The position numbers were made by a program, and so were the translations under genes. A DNA stretch of 64,000 nt, taken from Luteolibacter ambystomatis. Its GTDB lineage: Bacteria; Verrucomicrobiota; Verrucomicrobiia; Verrucomicrobiales; Akkermansiaceae. The notes beneath the pieces were generated by a model. The model saw only the letters and a list, made by a program, of their open reading frames with translations, was not told the DNA's origin and did not search any database. Positions within the stretch are counted from its first letter, which is position 1. Every line of letters starts with the position of its first letter. Below are positions 1 through 7,856 of the stretch, piece after piece. The stretch is taken from positions 2,491,754 through 2,555,753 of the forward strand of contig NZ_CP073100.1 of NCBI RefSeq assembly GCF_018137965.1, in the 5' to 3' direction.

Positions 1-1062
1 GACTACTCCCCCTTCGGGCAATTGGTGACCCACTACAAGCTCACCGGAGGAAGCACCCCGGCGGACCGCCTGAACTTCGGCTTCAGCACGAAATACACGG
101 ACTCCGAGACCGGCCTTCTCTACTATGGATACCGTTATTACGATGCCCGCAACGGTTCATGGCTGTCGCAGGACCCGTCCGGAGAACTGGGTGGGGCGAA
201 CCTCTACAACTTCTCCGCCAACCGGGGCATCAATGCCATCGACGTCCTGGGCCTCTACATCCACGAGGCGGGCGTGATCGGACCGGCGGAAGCGGTCCGG
301 GGTATCTCGGGTGCTGAAAAACCTGCCGAGTCGGATTTCATCAAAGCCCAGGCGGTCCTCATGACTTTGCCGATAACTCCAACCGACGCGCAAAGCGTCG
401 GCCTGGCACTCCGGTTAATGACCCGGGCCGGTGCCCTGCATACCGTGTCGAAGTTCTATGACCACAACGTGGTGGATGGAACAATGACCGCCGGTCCGGG
501 GAACCGCTGGGTGTTTACTTGCAAATATGGTTGGATTGACATGGCTCACTACTACAATACCGCCAAAATCGCCTATGTTACGAATCGTGCGGTTTCATAC
601 GTGGCTTCCCTGGCCAATGAAGTGGCCCAACTGAGCGTGAAGCTTGAAAGACTGTCAGGCGTCCCCATTCTTTGGTATGGAACCTTCCTCAATACCTCTG
701 AGAGCGCCTATACCGCTGAAGATTTGAACAGCAACTACCAGGGTGCCAATTATGGTGGAAACAAGTCTTGGATGGATCTTGCCCAAACCTCCACCTCGAC
801 CTCCCTCTCATCGTCGGGCTCGACGTTGGGCAGGGATTTCAGGACGTTCATGAGAAGCGCGGGCGCAGTCGAGACCCGTCGCGATCCCGTGGTTTTGACC
901 ATACTCAAAACGGATGCAAGCGGCTGGCATTCCGGTTCGTTCTATAATTTGCCAATGACCTTCACCCGAGGCGACTCCCTGAGACTGCAACGAGGCCGCA
1001 TTTCTTACCTCTGCCTCTGCGACGGCCTTGTTCCCAGATCCGCAAAATGGACGTACAAATGA
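1..1062 (+). CDS. RHS repeat-associated core protein, C-terminal part (5' truncated)
   Basis: The reading frame is open from base 1, so the gene begins upstream of the window. The first residues (YSPFGQ) and the stretch with GLLYYGYRYYD, WLSQDP, NLYNF and DVLGL are the RHS repeat-associated core, the point where polymorphic toxins switch to a variable C-terminal region. After DVLGL come about 265 residues I cannot assign. They include a polar segment with KYGWIDMAHYY and YTAEDLNSNYQG, which resembles a conserved block seen in other RHS-like C-termini. No nuclease or deaminase signature is clear. The stop overlaps the next gene by four bases (ATGA). A secreted or contact-dependent toxin role is inferred from the core and position; the toxin activity is unknown. 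Confidence 0.85.
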   Translation, partial: DYSPFGQLVTHYKLTGGSTPADRLNFGFSTKYTDSETGLLYYGYRYYDARNGSWLSQDPSGELGGANLYNFSANRGINAIDVLGLYIHEAGVIGPAEAVRGISGAEKPAESDFIKAQAVLMTLPITPTDAQSVGLALRLMTRAGALHTVSKFYDHNVVDGTMTAGPGNRWVFTCKYGWIDMAHYYNTAKIAYVTNRAVSYVASLANEVAQLSVKLERLSGVPILWYGTFLNTSESAYTAEDLNSNYQGANYGGNKSWMDLAQTSTSTSLSSSGSTLGRDFRTFMRSAGAVETRRDPVVLTILKTDASGWHSGSFYNLPMTFTRGDSLRLQRGRISYLCLCDGLVPRSAKWTYK

Positions 1063-1301
1063 ACAACAATGACGACAATACCGCGATCCTTTTGACGTCG
1101 ATCATCGTGGCGGCATCTTCGCTGGCCCTCCCCTTCATTTTGCCAATCGTATTTTCGTTGGTGGGCCAGTTGATCCTCAGGGACGAAGGCTTGGCGATGA
1201 TCGGAGCCCTATTGGGCTTCTCTTTGGGGATAGCTGGAACCGTCATGTCCATCCAGTGGTCGATGCGGTATTATCGCAAAAATTCGAACAAAGATCGCTG
1301 A
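1059..1301 (+). CDS. small two-TM membrane protein, candidate immunity protein
   Basis: This 80-residue protein has two hydrophobic segments (around ILLTSIIVAASSLALPFILP and MIGALLGFSLGIAGTVMSI) and a basic tail, RYYRKNSNKDR. I chose the ATG at 1059 because it overlaps the RHS stop as ATGA, which suggests translational coupling; an in-frame ATG at 1047 is also possible. It aligns by eye with each half of the next protein: hydrophobic helix, LP, second helix with GIAG, then a YY-R-K/R end. Its position straight after an RHS C-terminus makes an immunity role attractive, but that is inference. Confidence 0.7.
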   Translation: MNNNDDNTAILLTSIIVAASSLALPFILPIVFSLVGQLILRDEGLAMIGALLGFSLGIAGTVMSIQWSMRYYRKNSNKDR

Positions 1302-1364
1302 GCATCCAATGACTTCACCGGGAAGTGAGGTCCACCGCAGCAGGGAAAGAGAAAGGAATTGCCA

Positions 1365-1850
1365 ATGATCAAGGATCCACAAGCCCTGTTCGCGACGATC
1401 GTCTGGACCACCGCGGCGGCATGTCTGCCGGTGGTCCTGCCTCTGGCCCAGTGGATCCTGGGGATGAAAGTCCTGGGGGATGTGGCCAACTTCTTCCTGA
1501 CGCTCACCCACCTCGCCGTGGGCATCGCGGTGTTCTGCCTGGTCCTCTGGTTTTCGATCACCTACTATGACTGGCGTACCAGACCTCCGGAGCGGCAGGA
1601 CCCTGCGATGTTCAAAAATCCGAAGGCCCTGACCGCGGCGATTCTTTGGACGATTCCCGCCGCATACATGCCTTGCGCCCTGACCATCGCCCTTTCCCAT
1701 CTGGGAGGGTTTCTCCGCGAAGGGATGCTTGGCATGCTCCTGGGCGGCGTGGGCTTTTTCCTGGGCATCGCGGGGTTTCTGGCGGTCCTCGGTTATTCGA
1801 TGTTCTACTACCGCAGGCGTACTCAGCCGATGGCGGCGGGGGGGATCTGA
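1365..1850 (+). CDS. membrane protein made of two copies of the same module
   Basis: This protein has 161 residues and four predicted TM segments. It is an internal duplication: IKDPQALFATIVWTTAAACLP near the start is matched by FKNPKALTAAILWTIPAAYMP near residue 86. Each half ends in an aromatic/basic motif (ITYYDWRTR, then MFYYRRRT). The upstream small protein is a single copy of the same module, so three copies lie in tandem behind the RHS gene. The ATG at 1365 follows an AAAGGA ribosome site seven bases upstream; a TTG at 1359 is less likely. Tandem amplification of immunity-type membrane proteins would fit the context, but no family is recognised. Confidence 0.7.
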   Translation: MIKDPQALFATIVWTTAAACLPVVLPLAQWILGMKVLGDVANFFLTLTHLAVGIAVFCLVLWFSITYYDWRTRPPERQDPAMFKNPKALTAAILWTIPAAYMPCALTIALSHLGGFLREGMLGMLLGGVGFFLGIAGFLAVLGYSMFYYRRRTQPMAAGGI

Positions 1851-1993
1851 TGATGATGCGGCCAAGGGGCCGGAAGAGCGGCCGGGCCTTGTGTTTCGTA
1901 TTTCGGTGTTCCACTGCCACGGGCACACCTGATAGAAGGGGGATGCGGCATCCGGTCTTTCCGACGCCGGACATCAGAGAACCCCATCCGACC

Positions 1994-2494
1994 ATGAAAG
2001 TGAAAACGTGCTTTGCAGCCTCCCTCTGCCTGTTGTGCGCGGGAGTCCGTTCCCAGGCTTCCCAGGATCAGCTCGTGCAGGCATTGAGCGCCGATTGGAC
2101 CTTTGAGGACGATATCAAGGCATCCGTCAAATTGGATGAGGCGGGCGTGGCCTTCAAATCGATCCGCATCCAGATCAAGGACAAGAGCATCGAAATCCCT
2201 CCGGCCGAGTTCAAGGACCTGCGTTACCCCGATGTTTCCCGAATCACCTTGATCAAACTCACATCACTCACGGACGGTCCGATGAAATGGGCTGTGAAGA
2301 TCCACTATTTCTACGACACCTATACGTGGGGAGAGGCTTGGTCGGAGGTCACCTTCCATCTTTCGGACACCGAATATCTCTCCCGGGAAACCAAGATCCC
2401 GACGGGAAAGGACACTTGGAAATACGTATCCAAGGAGAAGGGCAAACCTGAAGCTTCCAGCGGAACCGGAGGCAAGGTGGAAGGGATCAAGTAG
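1994..2494 (+). CDS. secreted protein of unknown function
   Basis: This is a 166-residue protein with a signal peptide (MKVKTCFAASLCLLCAGVRSQ). The mature part is rich in beta-type residues, with alternating charged stretches such as SIRIQIKDKSIEIPPAEF and WAVKIHYFYDTYTWGEAWSEVTF. No family is recognised. The open frame extends upstream to 1646, but the signal peptide marks the true start. It lies 143 bases after the duplicated membrane protein and may or may not belong to the RHS cluster. The 77-bp repeat array begins just after it. Confidence 0.65.
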   Translation: MKVKTCFAASLCLLCAGVRSQASQDQLVQALSADWTFEDDIKASVKLDEAGVAFKSIRIQIKDKSIEIPPAEFKDLRYPDVSRITLIKLTSLTDGPMKWAVKIHYFYDTYTWGEAWSEVTFHLSDTEYLSRETKIPTGKDTWKYVSKEKGKPEASSGTGGKVEGIK

Positions 2495-2542
2495 GCTGCG
2501 GGTTCGGCCTCGTCAGCCGTCGCCAACAGGAGCTGGCGGCGG

Positions 2543-2600
2543 CAGGTCGAAAGCGGAGCTTTGACTACATTGTAGGGGGAAGCTCCGCTTTCCCTCTGTG
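2543..2600. repeat. single dispersed palindromic repeat (family 1)
   Basis: A GTCGAAAGCGGAGCTTT arm (form A) is followed head-on by GTAGGGGGAAGCTCCGC (form B, reverse complement). The two arms are largely complementary and could form a long hairpin. The same arms recur at 37987-38100 and 41703-41814, so this is a dispersed family and not a local accident. Confidence 0.75.
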
Positions 2601-2653
2601 GCGGTGGACGTCACTTGTCCTCCAAGCTCCCTCGCTTTCATTCCGGCCGCGTT

Positions 2654-3071
2654 CAGATCGAAAGCGGAGCTTTCGACTACGTTGGGGTCACTCGTCCTTC
2701 AGGCTCCCTCCCCTTCGTTCCAGCCGCGTTCAGATCGAAAGCGGAGCTTTCGACTACATTGGCGTCACCCGTCCTTCAGGCTCCCTCCCTTTCATTCCGG
2801 CTACGCTCAGATCGAAAGCGGAGCTTTCGACTACATTGGGGTCACTCGTCCTTCAGGCTCCCTCCCTTTCATTCCGGCCGCGTTCAGATCGAAAGCGGAG
2901 CTTTCGACTACGTTGGGGTCACTCGTCCTTCAGGCTCCCTCCCCTTCGTTCCAGCCGCGTTCAGATCGAAAGCGGAGCTTTCGACTACATTGGGGTCACT
3001 CGTCCTTCAGGCTCCCTCCCTTTCATTCCGGCCGCGCTCAGATCGAAAGCGGAGCTTTCAACTACATTGCC
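2654..3071. repeat. tandem array of 77-bp units carrying the family-1 palindrome
   Basis: Units start with CAGATCGAAAGC at 2654, 2731, 2808, 2885, 2962 and 3039, an exact 77-bp spacing. There are five full units and a sixth cut after about 33 bases. Each contains the small hairpin GAAAGCGGAGCTTTC followed by a spacer with GTCACTCGTCCTTCAGG. Units differ at only a few positions. The array ends directly at the stop codon of the PDZ gene and fills the gap between two convergent genes. The units are too long and too uniform, with no variable spacers, to be a CRISPR array. Frames open through it are artefacts of the period. Confidence 0.92.
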
Positions 3072-3971
3072 TCACTGGCCCTCGGCGACCGATGGCTGGG
3101 GCGGGATGACGCGGGGGCGCGGCGGGCGGACGCTTTCCATGCGGCCGTCCAGGGCATTGTCGAGGCCGCGGCGGAGGGCTTTGACGCGGATGCGCCAAGC
3201 TTCCGGGACGGCGGAGACATCGCAGTCGGCGGGGAGATTGCCGTTGAAGACGAGTTCGCCGGTGGCGTCGATGATCCGGAGTTCGTAGCCCTTGCCATCC
3301 GCGATGCGCTTGAGGGAGGCGCGGCCGTCATCGAGGGCAAGGCTGGCGGTGCGGCTCTCGCGGTTGATGATGCGGGTGACGAGGCCGTCATCCTCGCGCA
3401 TGAGGACGTTTTCGACGGGGCCGATGGGCAGCGGGCGGTTGAGCGGGTAGGAGCCGATGATGACGGGAAGCTCAAGGGCGCGGCCGCTGCGGAAGAGGGC
3501 GAGATTGACGGTGTCTCCGGGGTGCTTCTGGCGGAGGAGGACGGCGAGCTGGCTTTCGTTGACGAGGAACTGGTCGCCGAATTTCCAGATGACATCGAGC
3601 GGCTGGAGTCCGGCGAGGGCGGCGGGGCCCTTGGCCTCGACGGCTTGGATGGTGAAGCCCATGCCGAGGGGGAGGTCCGGGAGGTGGGAGCGGGTGGTTT
3701 CGTCCGGCTTGGCAAGACTGAAGCCGAGCCAGGCGGGCCCCTGGACGGTGTCTCCGGGCTTGCCGAGCCCGAGGCGGGCGGTGTCCGGGGTGGGCGCGCC
3801 GGTGTCCTCGCCGGAGCCGGCGGGACGCGGAGTCTCGATCCCGGTACCCGGGAAGGGGGCGGTGGAAACCGCCGGTGCCTTTTCATCCGCCTGGGCGCGC
3901 TCCGGCGGCTCGGCGGCACGGGTGCCACTGAGGAGGAGGGCGATGGGAAGGATGAAACGGACGAGCTTCAT
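3072..3971 (-). CDS. secreted PDZ-domain protein
   Basis: A 299-residue protein with a signal peptide (MKLVRFILPIALLLSGTRA) and a low-complexity Pro/Ala region to about residue 75. A PDZ domain spans about 80-175: WLGFSLAKPDE, then LPLGMGFTIQAVEAKGPAALAGLQPLDVIWKFGDQ. The rest, about 180-299, is an unassigned beta-rich region containing DDGLVTRIINRESRTASLALDDGR. There is no protease domain, so it is probably a binding or adaptor protein of the periplasm. It lies 77 bases downstream of the anti-sigma-like gene on the same strand, so it is likely the third gene of the sigma operon. Confidence 0.75.
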   Translation of the reverse strand: MKLVRFILPIALLLSGTRAAEPPERAQADEKAPAVSTAPFPGTGIETPRPAGSGEDTGAPTPDTARLGLGKPGDTVQGPAWLGFSLAKPDETTRSHLPDLPLGMGFTIQAVEAKGPAALAGLQPLDVIWKFGDQFLVNESQLAVLLRQKHPGDTVNLALFRSGRALELPVIIGSYPLNRPLPIGPVENVLMREDDGLVTRIINRESRTASLALDDGRASLKRIADGKGYELRIIDATGELVFNGNLPADCDVSAVPEAWRIRVKALRRGLDNALDGRMESVRPPRPRVIPPQPSVAEGQ

Positions 3972-4048
3972 GAGGCGGACGGAGCCGGACGGCGGCGGGA
4001 GAGGAATTTGAGATTTGAAATTTGAGATCCCGGAAGGAGGCCGGAGGC

Positions 4049-4525
4049 TCAGAAGGAGCTGACGGGCATGAGGAGGGTTTCATCGCGCGGCTCGGAGACG
4101 CGGACGGTGTAGCCGGTTTCCCGGTCCTTGAAGGTGTTTTCACCGATGGTGTGGACGCGGACGGCCTGGCGGATGGAGCCATCGGGATTGGCGATCCAGC
4201 CTTCATCGGACATGGACTCGATGCGATCCGCCTCGGAGAGAAGCTGGAAGCCGGCATCGGCATCCGGCGCGGCGGCGAAGTGCGGGGCGGTGGTCCGGGC
4301 GGGGCCGCCGGTATGGAGGAAGGCGGGAATGGCGAGGATGCCGGCGATGGCGGCCGCGGCGGAGAGGCCGATGACGGGGCGGCGGTACCAGGGGACGACC
4401 TTGGCGGCGGGCAGATCCGCGGCGAGGGCATCGAGCATGTCCTCGATGGAGCGCTGGCCGGACACGCTCATGGCGGTCGGCATCAGGCGGGCCAGGGCGG
4501 CTTCGATGGGATCAGGCGTTTGCAT
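4049..4525 (-). CDS. single-TM anti-sigma-like partner of the upstream ECF sigma factor
   Basis: A 158-residue protein with an N-terminal cytosolic segment of about 45 residues, a TM helix (VIGLSAAAAIAGILAIPAFL, about 51-70) and an exported C-terminus. Its start overlaps the end of the sigma factor gene by 14 bases. That layout (short cytosolic arm, one TM, outer domain, overlap with an ECF sigma gene) is the usual one for an anti-sigma factor. No zinc-binding HxxxCxxC motif is present, so the assignment rests on context. Confidence 0.6.
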   Translation of the reverse strand: MQTPDPIEAALARLMPTAMSVSGQRSIEDMLDALAADLPAAKVVPWYRRPVIGLSAAAAIAGILAIPAFLHTGGPARTTAPHFAAAPDADAGFQLLSEADRIESMSDEGWIANPDGSIRQAVRVHTIGENTFKDRETGYTVRVSEPRDETLLMPVSSF

Positions 4526-5042
4526 GGCGTTCGTCCTTGAGACGGCGGAGTTCGTGCGCGAGCTGGTCGAGGGCGTAGCGGTAGCGGGAGGCGGCGGTGT
4601 TCGGCGAGATGGCGAGGGTCTCGGAGATCTCGGCGAAGGTGAGGCCGCCCCAGGTCTTCATGACGACGACCTCGCGGAGCTTCGGGCTGAGACGCTGGAC
4701 GGCGTCCCGGAGAAAGACGGCTTCCTCGTCCTCTTCCAGCGCCGGATCGAGCCAGACGTCCTGGAAGTCATTGAGGTAGATGACGGATTCCTCGCGGTTG
4801 CGGCGGCGGGTTTCCGAGCGGTGGTGGTTGAGTCCGCAGAAGCGGATGGTGGAGAAGGCGAGCGGGAGGTCCGGCGGGGTGGCGCCTTTGTCCGCCTGGT
4901 AGTTCCAGAGACGGAGGATGGCTTCCTGGACGAGGTCCTCGGCGTCCTGGCGGCACTGGCTCCAGCCGCGGGCAAACAGGAGGAGACGTGGCCCGTTCTC
5001 GACGAGCCATTGTTTCCATTCCTTAGCCAGAGCGTGCGCCAT
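4512..5042 (-). CDS. ECF-type RNA polymerase sigma factor
   Basis: This 176-residue protein has region 2 with CRQDAEDLVQEAILRLW (about 30-46) and region 4 with LSPKLREVVVMKTWGGLTFAEISETLAISPNTAASRYR (about 118-155), the helix-turn-helix that reads the -35 element. It has a normal length for the ECF family. It heads a minus-strand run of sigma factor, anti-sigma-like protein and PDZ protein. The next gene, another sigma factor fusion, diverges from it across 207 bases. Confidence 0.9.
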   Translation of the reverse strand: MAHALAKEWKQWLVENGPRLLLFARGWSQCRQDAEDLVQEAILRLWNYQADKGATPPDLPLAFSTIRFCGLNHHRSETRRRNREESVIYLNDFQDVWLDPALEEDEEAVFLRDAVQRLSPKLREVVVMKTWGGLTFAEISETLAISPNTAASRYRYALDQLAHELRRLKDERHANA

Positions 5043-5140
5043 TCATGGGAAAAATGCCGTGAGGGGGCCGGTTTGTCTGCAAAATGTTCGGGATTTTTCC
5101 AGGGAGGAGCCGGGGAAAAGCGGGCCATTCCAAAGGGGGG

Positions 5141-5167
5141 AACCACGAAAGGCACGAAGGGACACGG
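5141..5167. repeat. short dispersed repeat AACCACGAAAGGCACGAA
   Basis: An 18-base identity with 26684-26701, followed in both places by a degenerate ACACGAAA-type continuation. Here it sits between two divergent sigma factor genes. Two copies only establish that it is repeated; no function is visible. Confidence 0.5.
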
Positions 5168-5249
5168 AATCGGGGGAGGCCGGCCCTGTTCCGGGAGAGG
5201 AGGAAAATATTCCGTTCGGTTCCGGACGCGGGTGGCGATACCTTGGAAA

Positions 5250-7409
5250 ATGGACTCGGAGAAGGTCACACGGTTGCTCTCGGAATATACCCGCCACGGA
5301 TCGGAGGGGGCGTTCCGGGAATTGGTGGAGGGCTACGCCGGCATGGTGCTGGGCGTGGCGCGCCAGCGGCTGGGCAGCCATGGCCAGTGGGCGGAGGATG
5401 TGGCGCAATCGACCTTCATCGCCCTCGCCCGGCAGGCCTCGACCATTCCGGATGGCAGCCACCTCGGCGCGTGGCTGCACCGCGTTTCCTCCCGCACGGC
5501 GGTGGACTATCTGCGCCGGGAGACGCGGCGGCAGCGCCGGGAGGAGAAAGCTTTCATGAATGATGATTCACTCACTTCCCACTCCGGCTCCCGCGTGACG
5601 GGGGCTCTGGATGCCGCGCTGGACTCGCTGAAGCCGGACGAGCGGCGGGTGATCTCGCTGCGCTTTCTGGAGGGGCTGGATTTCCGCGCGGTCGGAAACG
5701 CGATGGCCCTTTCGGAGGATGCCTGCCGGATGCGGCTGAAGCGCGCGCTGGAGCGCCTCCGCGGCAAGTTGGCCGCCGCTGGTGTGACCTGCTCGACCGC
5801 CGCGCTCTCGGAGGCGCTGGCCGCCACCCCGGTGACCGGCGTGGTCACCCCGGCGCTGGTGAGCCAATGGAGCGCCGCCGCCCTCGCGGGGAAGATCGCC
5901 ACCGCCTCCACCACTCCTCTTTGGATTTATGTTATGACGACCAAGACCAAACTCATCGCCACCGCGGCAGTTGCCGCGATTCTCATCCCGACCGCGCTCG
6001 TGCTCATCTCGCGGCACGACTCCCCCACCCCTGGCAGCAGCAGCGCCGCCGCAAGTTCCGGCGGTAGCGGCACGACTCCGGGCTTCGGCAGCACGGCGGC
6101 ATCCGGGTCCGGGGACCGCCGCTCCCGTTCGGAAAAGGCCGCCGATTTCAAGGCGCTGCTCGGAGAGGCCATCGCCACCTGCAACCGGAACCCGAACAAG
6201 GATCCCGAAACGGAAAAGGACATCGTCAATTCGCTGATGGTCAAGTTCGCCCAGTTGCCACCCGAGATGATTCCTGCCGCCCTGGCGGAGATCGAGGGAC
6301 AGAAGGACAAGCGGACCCACGCGCTGATCGGTGCCGCGCTGGTGGGCATCTGGGCGCGGATGGACGGACCCGCGGCCATGGCCTATGCGAAGGAGAAGCT
6401 GGCGGATCTCGATCGCGTCCTGCCCCTTTCCACGCCGATGGGAGAGTGGGGCAAGCGACAGCCGGACGCCGCCGTCGCCTGGCTCACGGACAAGGAAAAC
6501 AACTCCGTCCTCGATCACACCTATCCCGGAAACAAGAATGCCAGCTACTATGTGGCGCAGCCATTGTTGTCCCATCTATTGGACGCGAAACGATTCGACC
6601 TGATCGGCAGTCTGGTGGACAAAGACCAATTCAAGGGACAAGTGCCCTTCCTGCTTCTCGAAAAGCTCAGGCACACGGACGACCCGCAGGCGATCTATGA
6701 TGGCTTGGCGGAGTTGCCCAAGGAGCAACGAATCGAGATCTCCAAAGGTCTGGGGAGGGTCTTGGCGGAAGAGCGGCAGGTGGACAGCAAGGGTGTCGCC
6801 TCCTGGATCGAGTCCATTCAGGACCCGGCGGAACGGGCAGGAGCCGCGCTCAGCATGGCGGAAAGGCTGATCGGAAGCAGCGTGTTCGATTCGGTGAACC
6901 GCAAGGAGGACTCCTCCCTACCAGTGAATGACAGCAAGTGGACCAATCCCGCCGACATCGCCAACTGGACTCTGAAAAATACTCCGGAAGACCAGCGGGG
7001 GGCTGTCACGGGATCGCTGGTCGCCCAATGGGTGCACTACGCCACCCCGGAGAATCCGGCAGCTCTCCAGGCGGCCGGAGAGTGGCTCGGAGCACAACCC
7101 CAGGGTGCGGGCACGGACCCTGCCCGGGATGCCTATGCGCGCAAGCTGGCGGAGACCGACCCCGCGGGCGCACGGCAATGGGCCGATACGATTCAGGACC
7201 CCGCGCTGAAGGCGGATGCCATTGCGGAGATCGACCGCCTCGCCCAAGGAGGTCCCAGCCCCGCAGACATCGCCCGCAGCCAGGGCATCGAGGAGTATTG
7301 GAAACAATACCCGCAAGATGCGGAATGGCTGGCTTCCTCCATCAAGAACGAAAAACTGCGCAAGGAGACCATGGACAAGATCAACGCCCTCAAGGCAGCG
7401 AAGAAGTGA
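5250..7409 (+). CDS. ECF sigma factor fused to a TM helix and a helical-repeat domain
   Basis: A 719-residue fusion. Residues 1-100 hold sigma region 2 (AFRELVEGYAGMVLGVARQRLG, WAEDVAQSTFIALARQ). Residues 118-175 hold region 4 (LDSLKPDERRVISLRFLEGLDF, SEDACRMRLKRALERLR). A linker is followed by one TM helix (LIATAAVAAILIPTALVLI, about 235-253) and a Ser/Gly linker. The rest, to 719, is alpha-helical repeats with a recurring A-W-L-x-D/P pattern. The transcription factor part is thus tethered to the inner membrane with an outside sensor-like domain. I chose the ATG at 5250 because the sigma fold starts there; the frame is open further upstream but antisense to the divergent sigma gene. A second protein of this architecture is encoded at 20284. 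Confidence 0.85.
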   Translation: MDSEKVTRLLSEYTRHGSEGAFRELVEGYAGMVLGVARQRLGSHGQWAEDVAQSTFIALARQASTIPDGSHLGAWLHRVSSRTAVDYLRRETRRQRREEKAFMNDDSLTSHSGSRVTGALDAALDSLKPDERRVISLRFLEGLDFRAVGNAMALSEDACRMRLKRALERLRGKLAAAGVTCSTAALSEALAATPVTGVVTPALVSQWSAAALAGKIATASTTPLWIYVMTTKTKLIATAAVAAILIPTALVLISRHDSPTPGSSSAAASSGGSGTTPGFGSTAASGSGDRRSRSEKAADFKALLGEAIATCNRNPNKDPETEKDIVNSLMVKFAQLPPEMIPAALAEIEGQKDKRTHALIGAALVGIWARMDGPAAMAYAKEKLADLDRVLPLSTPMGEWGKRQPDAAVAWLTDKENNSVLDHTYPGNKNASYYVAQPLLSHLLDAKRFDLIGSLVDKDQFKGQVPFLLLEKLRHTDDPQAIYDGLAELPKEQRIEISKGLGRVLAEERQVDSKGVASWIESIQDPAERAGAALSMAERLIGSSVFDSVNRKEDSSLPVNDSKWTNPADIANWTLKNTPEDQRGAVTGSLVAQWVHYATPENPAALQAAGEWLGAQPQGAGTDPARDAYARKLAETDPAGARQWADTIQDPALKADAIAEIDRLAQGGPSPADIARSQGIEEYWKQYPQDAEWLASSIKNEKLRKETMDKINALKAAKK

Positions 7410-7856
7410 TTGCGGGAAGAAACGTTCCGCCTTCGATACGACCCTCCGGACTCCGGAGATTCCTGGTCACAAACACCGCCGCTCCCCGGATGCGGAACAC
7501 GGAACAGTCGGTCTCCCATGAACGTCCATATGCCCTCATGTCCTGATGCAAAACCGTCCTCCTTCCCGCCAGACCCCACCGACCGCCAAGAAAGCCTGGG
7601 CCCCCAGGGAGTACAGGCGGGCATGCGGTTGATCCACCGCGTCTGGGCATGTGTGGGCGATCTGCGGGAACGGGTGGCGCACATGGAGGCCATGCTGCCG
7701 CCATCTGCTTCCGTGGATTCCGGTGGCGGTGAGGGGATCGAGAGATAGACGGGCCGTCCGGCAGCCACCGGAAACCGTACCCCTGGGGATAGCGGATAAA
7801 AAGATTGATCCCGGTAAAAGGTTGCGGCTGCCGGGCGCGTTACTTCGCTTGCCTGC
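7410..7856. other. intergenic stretch, no firm gene
   Basis: About 450 bases without a convincing gene. A short frame from the ATG at 7518 to 7748 (plus strand) encodes 76 residues including a possible helix, HRVWACVGDLRERVAHMEAM. It lacks a clear ribosome site and its first half is low-complexity, so I do not call it. No strong hairpin is seen directly after the sigma fusion. Confidence 0.4.

Noticed and set aside
2654-3071. Possible CRISPR array
   Set aside because: The 77-bp units are near-identical along their whole length, with no unique spacers and no cas genes nearby; it is a tandem repeat of the family-1 element.
2598-4025. Long plus-strand open frame of 475 codons through the repeat array and the PDZ gene
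   Set aside because: Half is translated repeat and the rest is antisense to a PDZ protein with a signal peptide and recognisable fold.
4128-5249. N-terminal extension of the sigma-membrane fusion
   Set aside because: The extension is antisense to the divergent sigma/anti-sigma genes and low in complexity; the sigma fold begins at the ATG at 5250.
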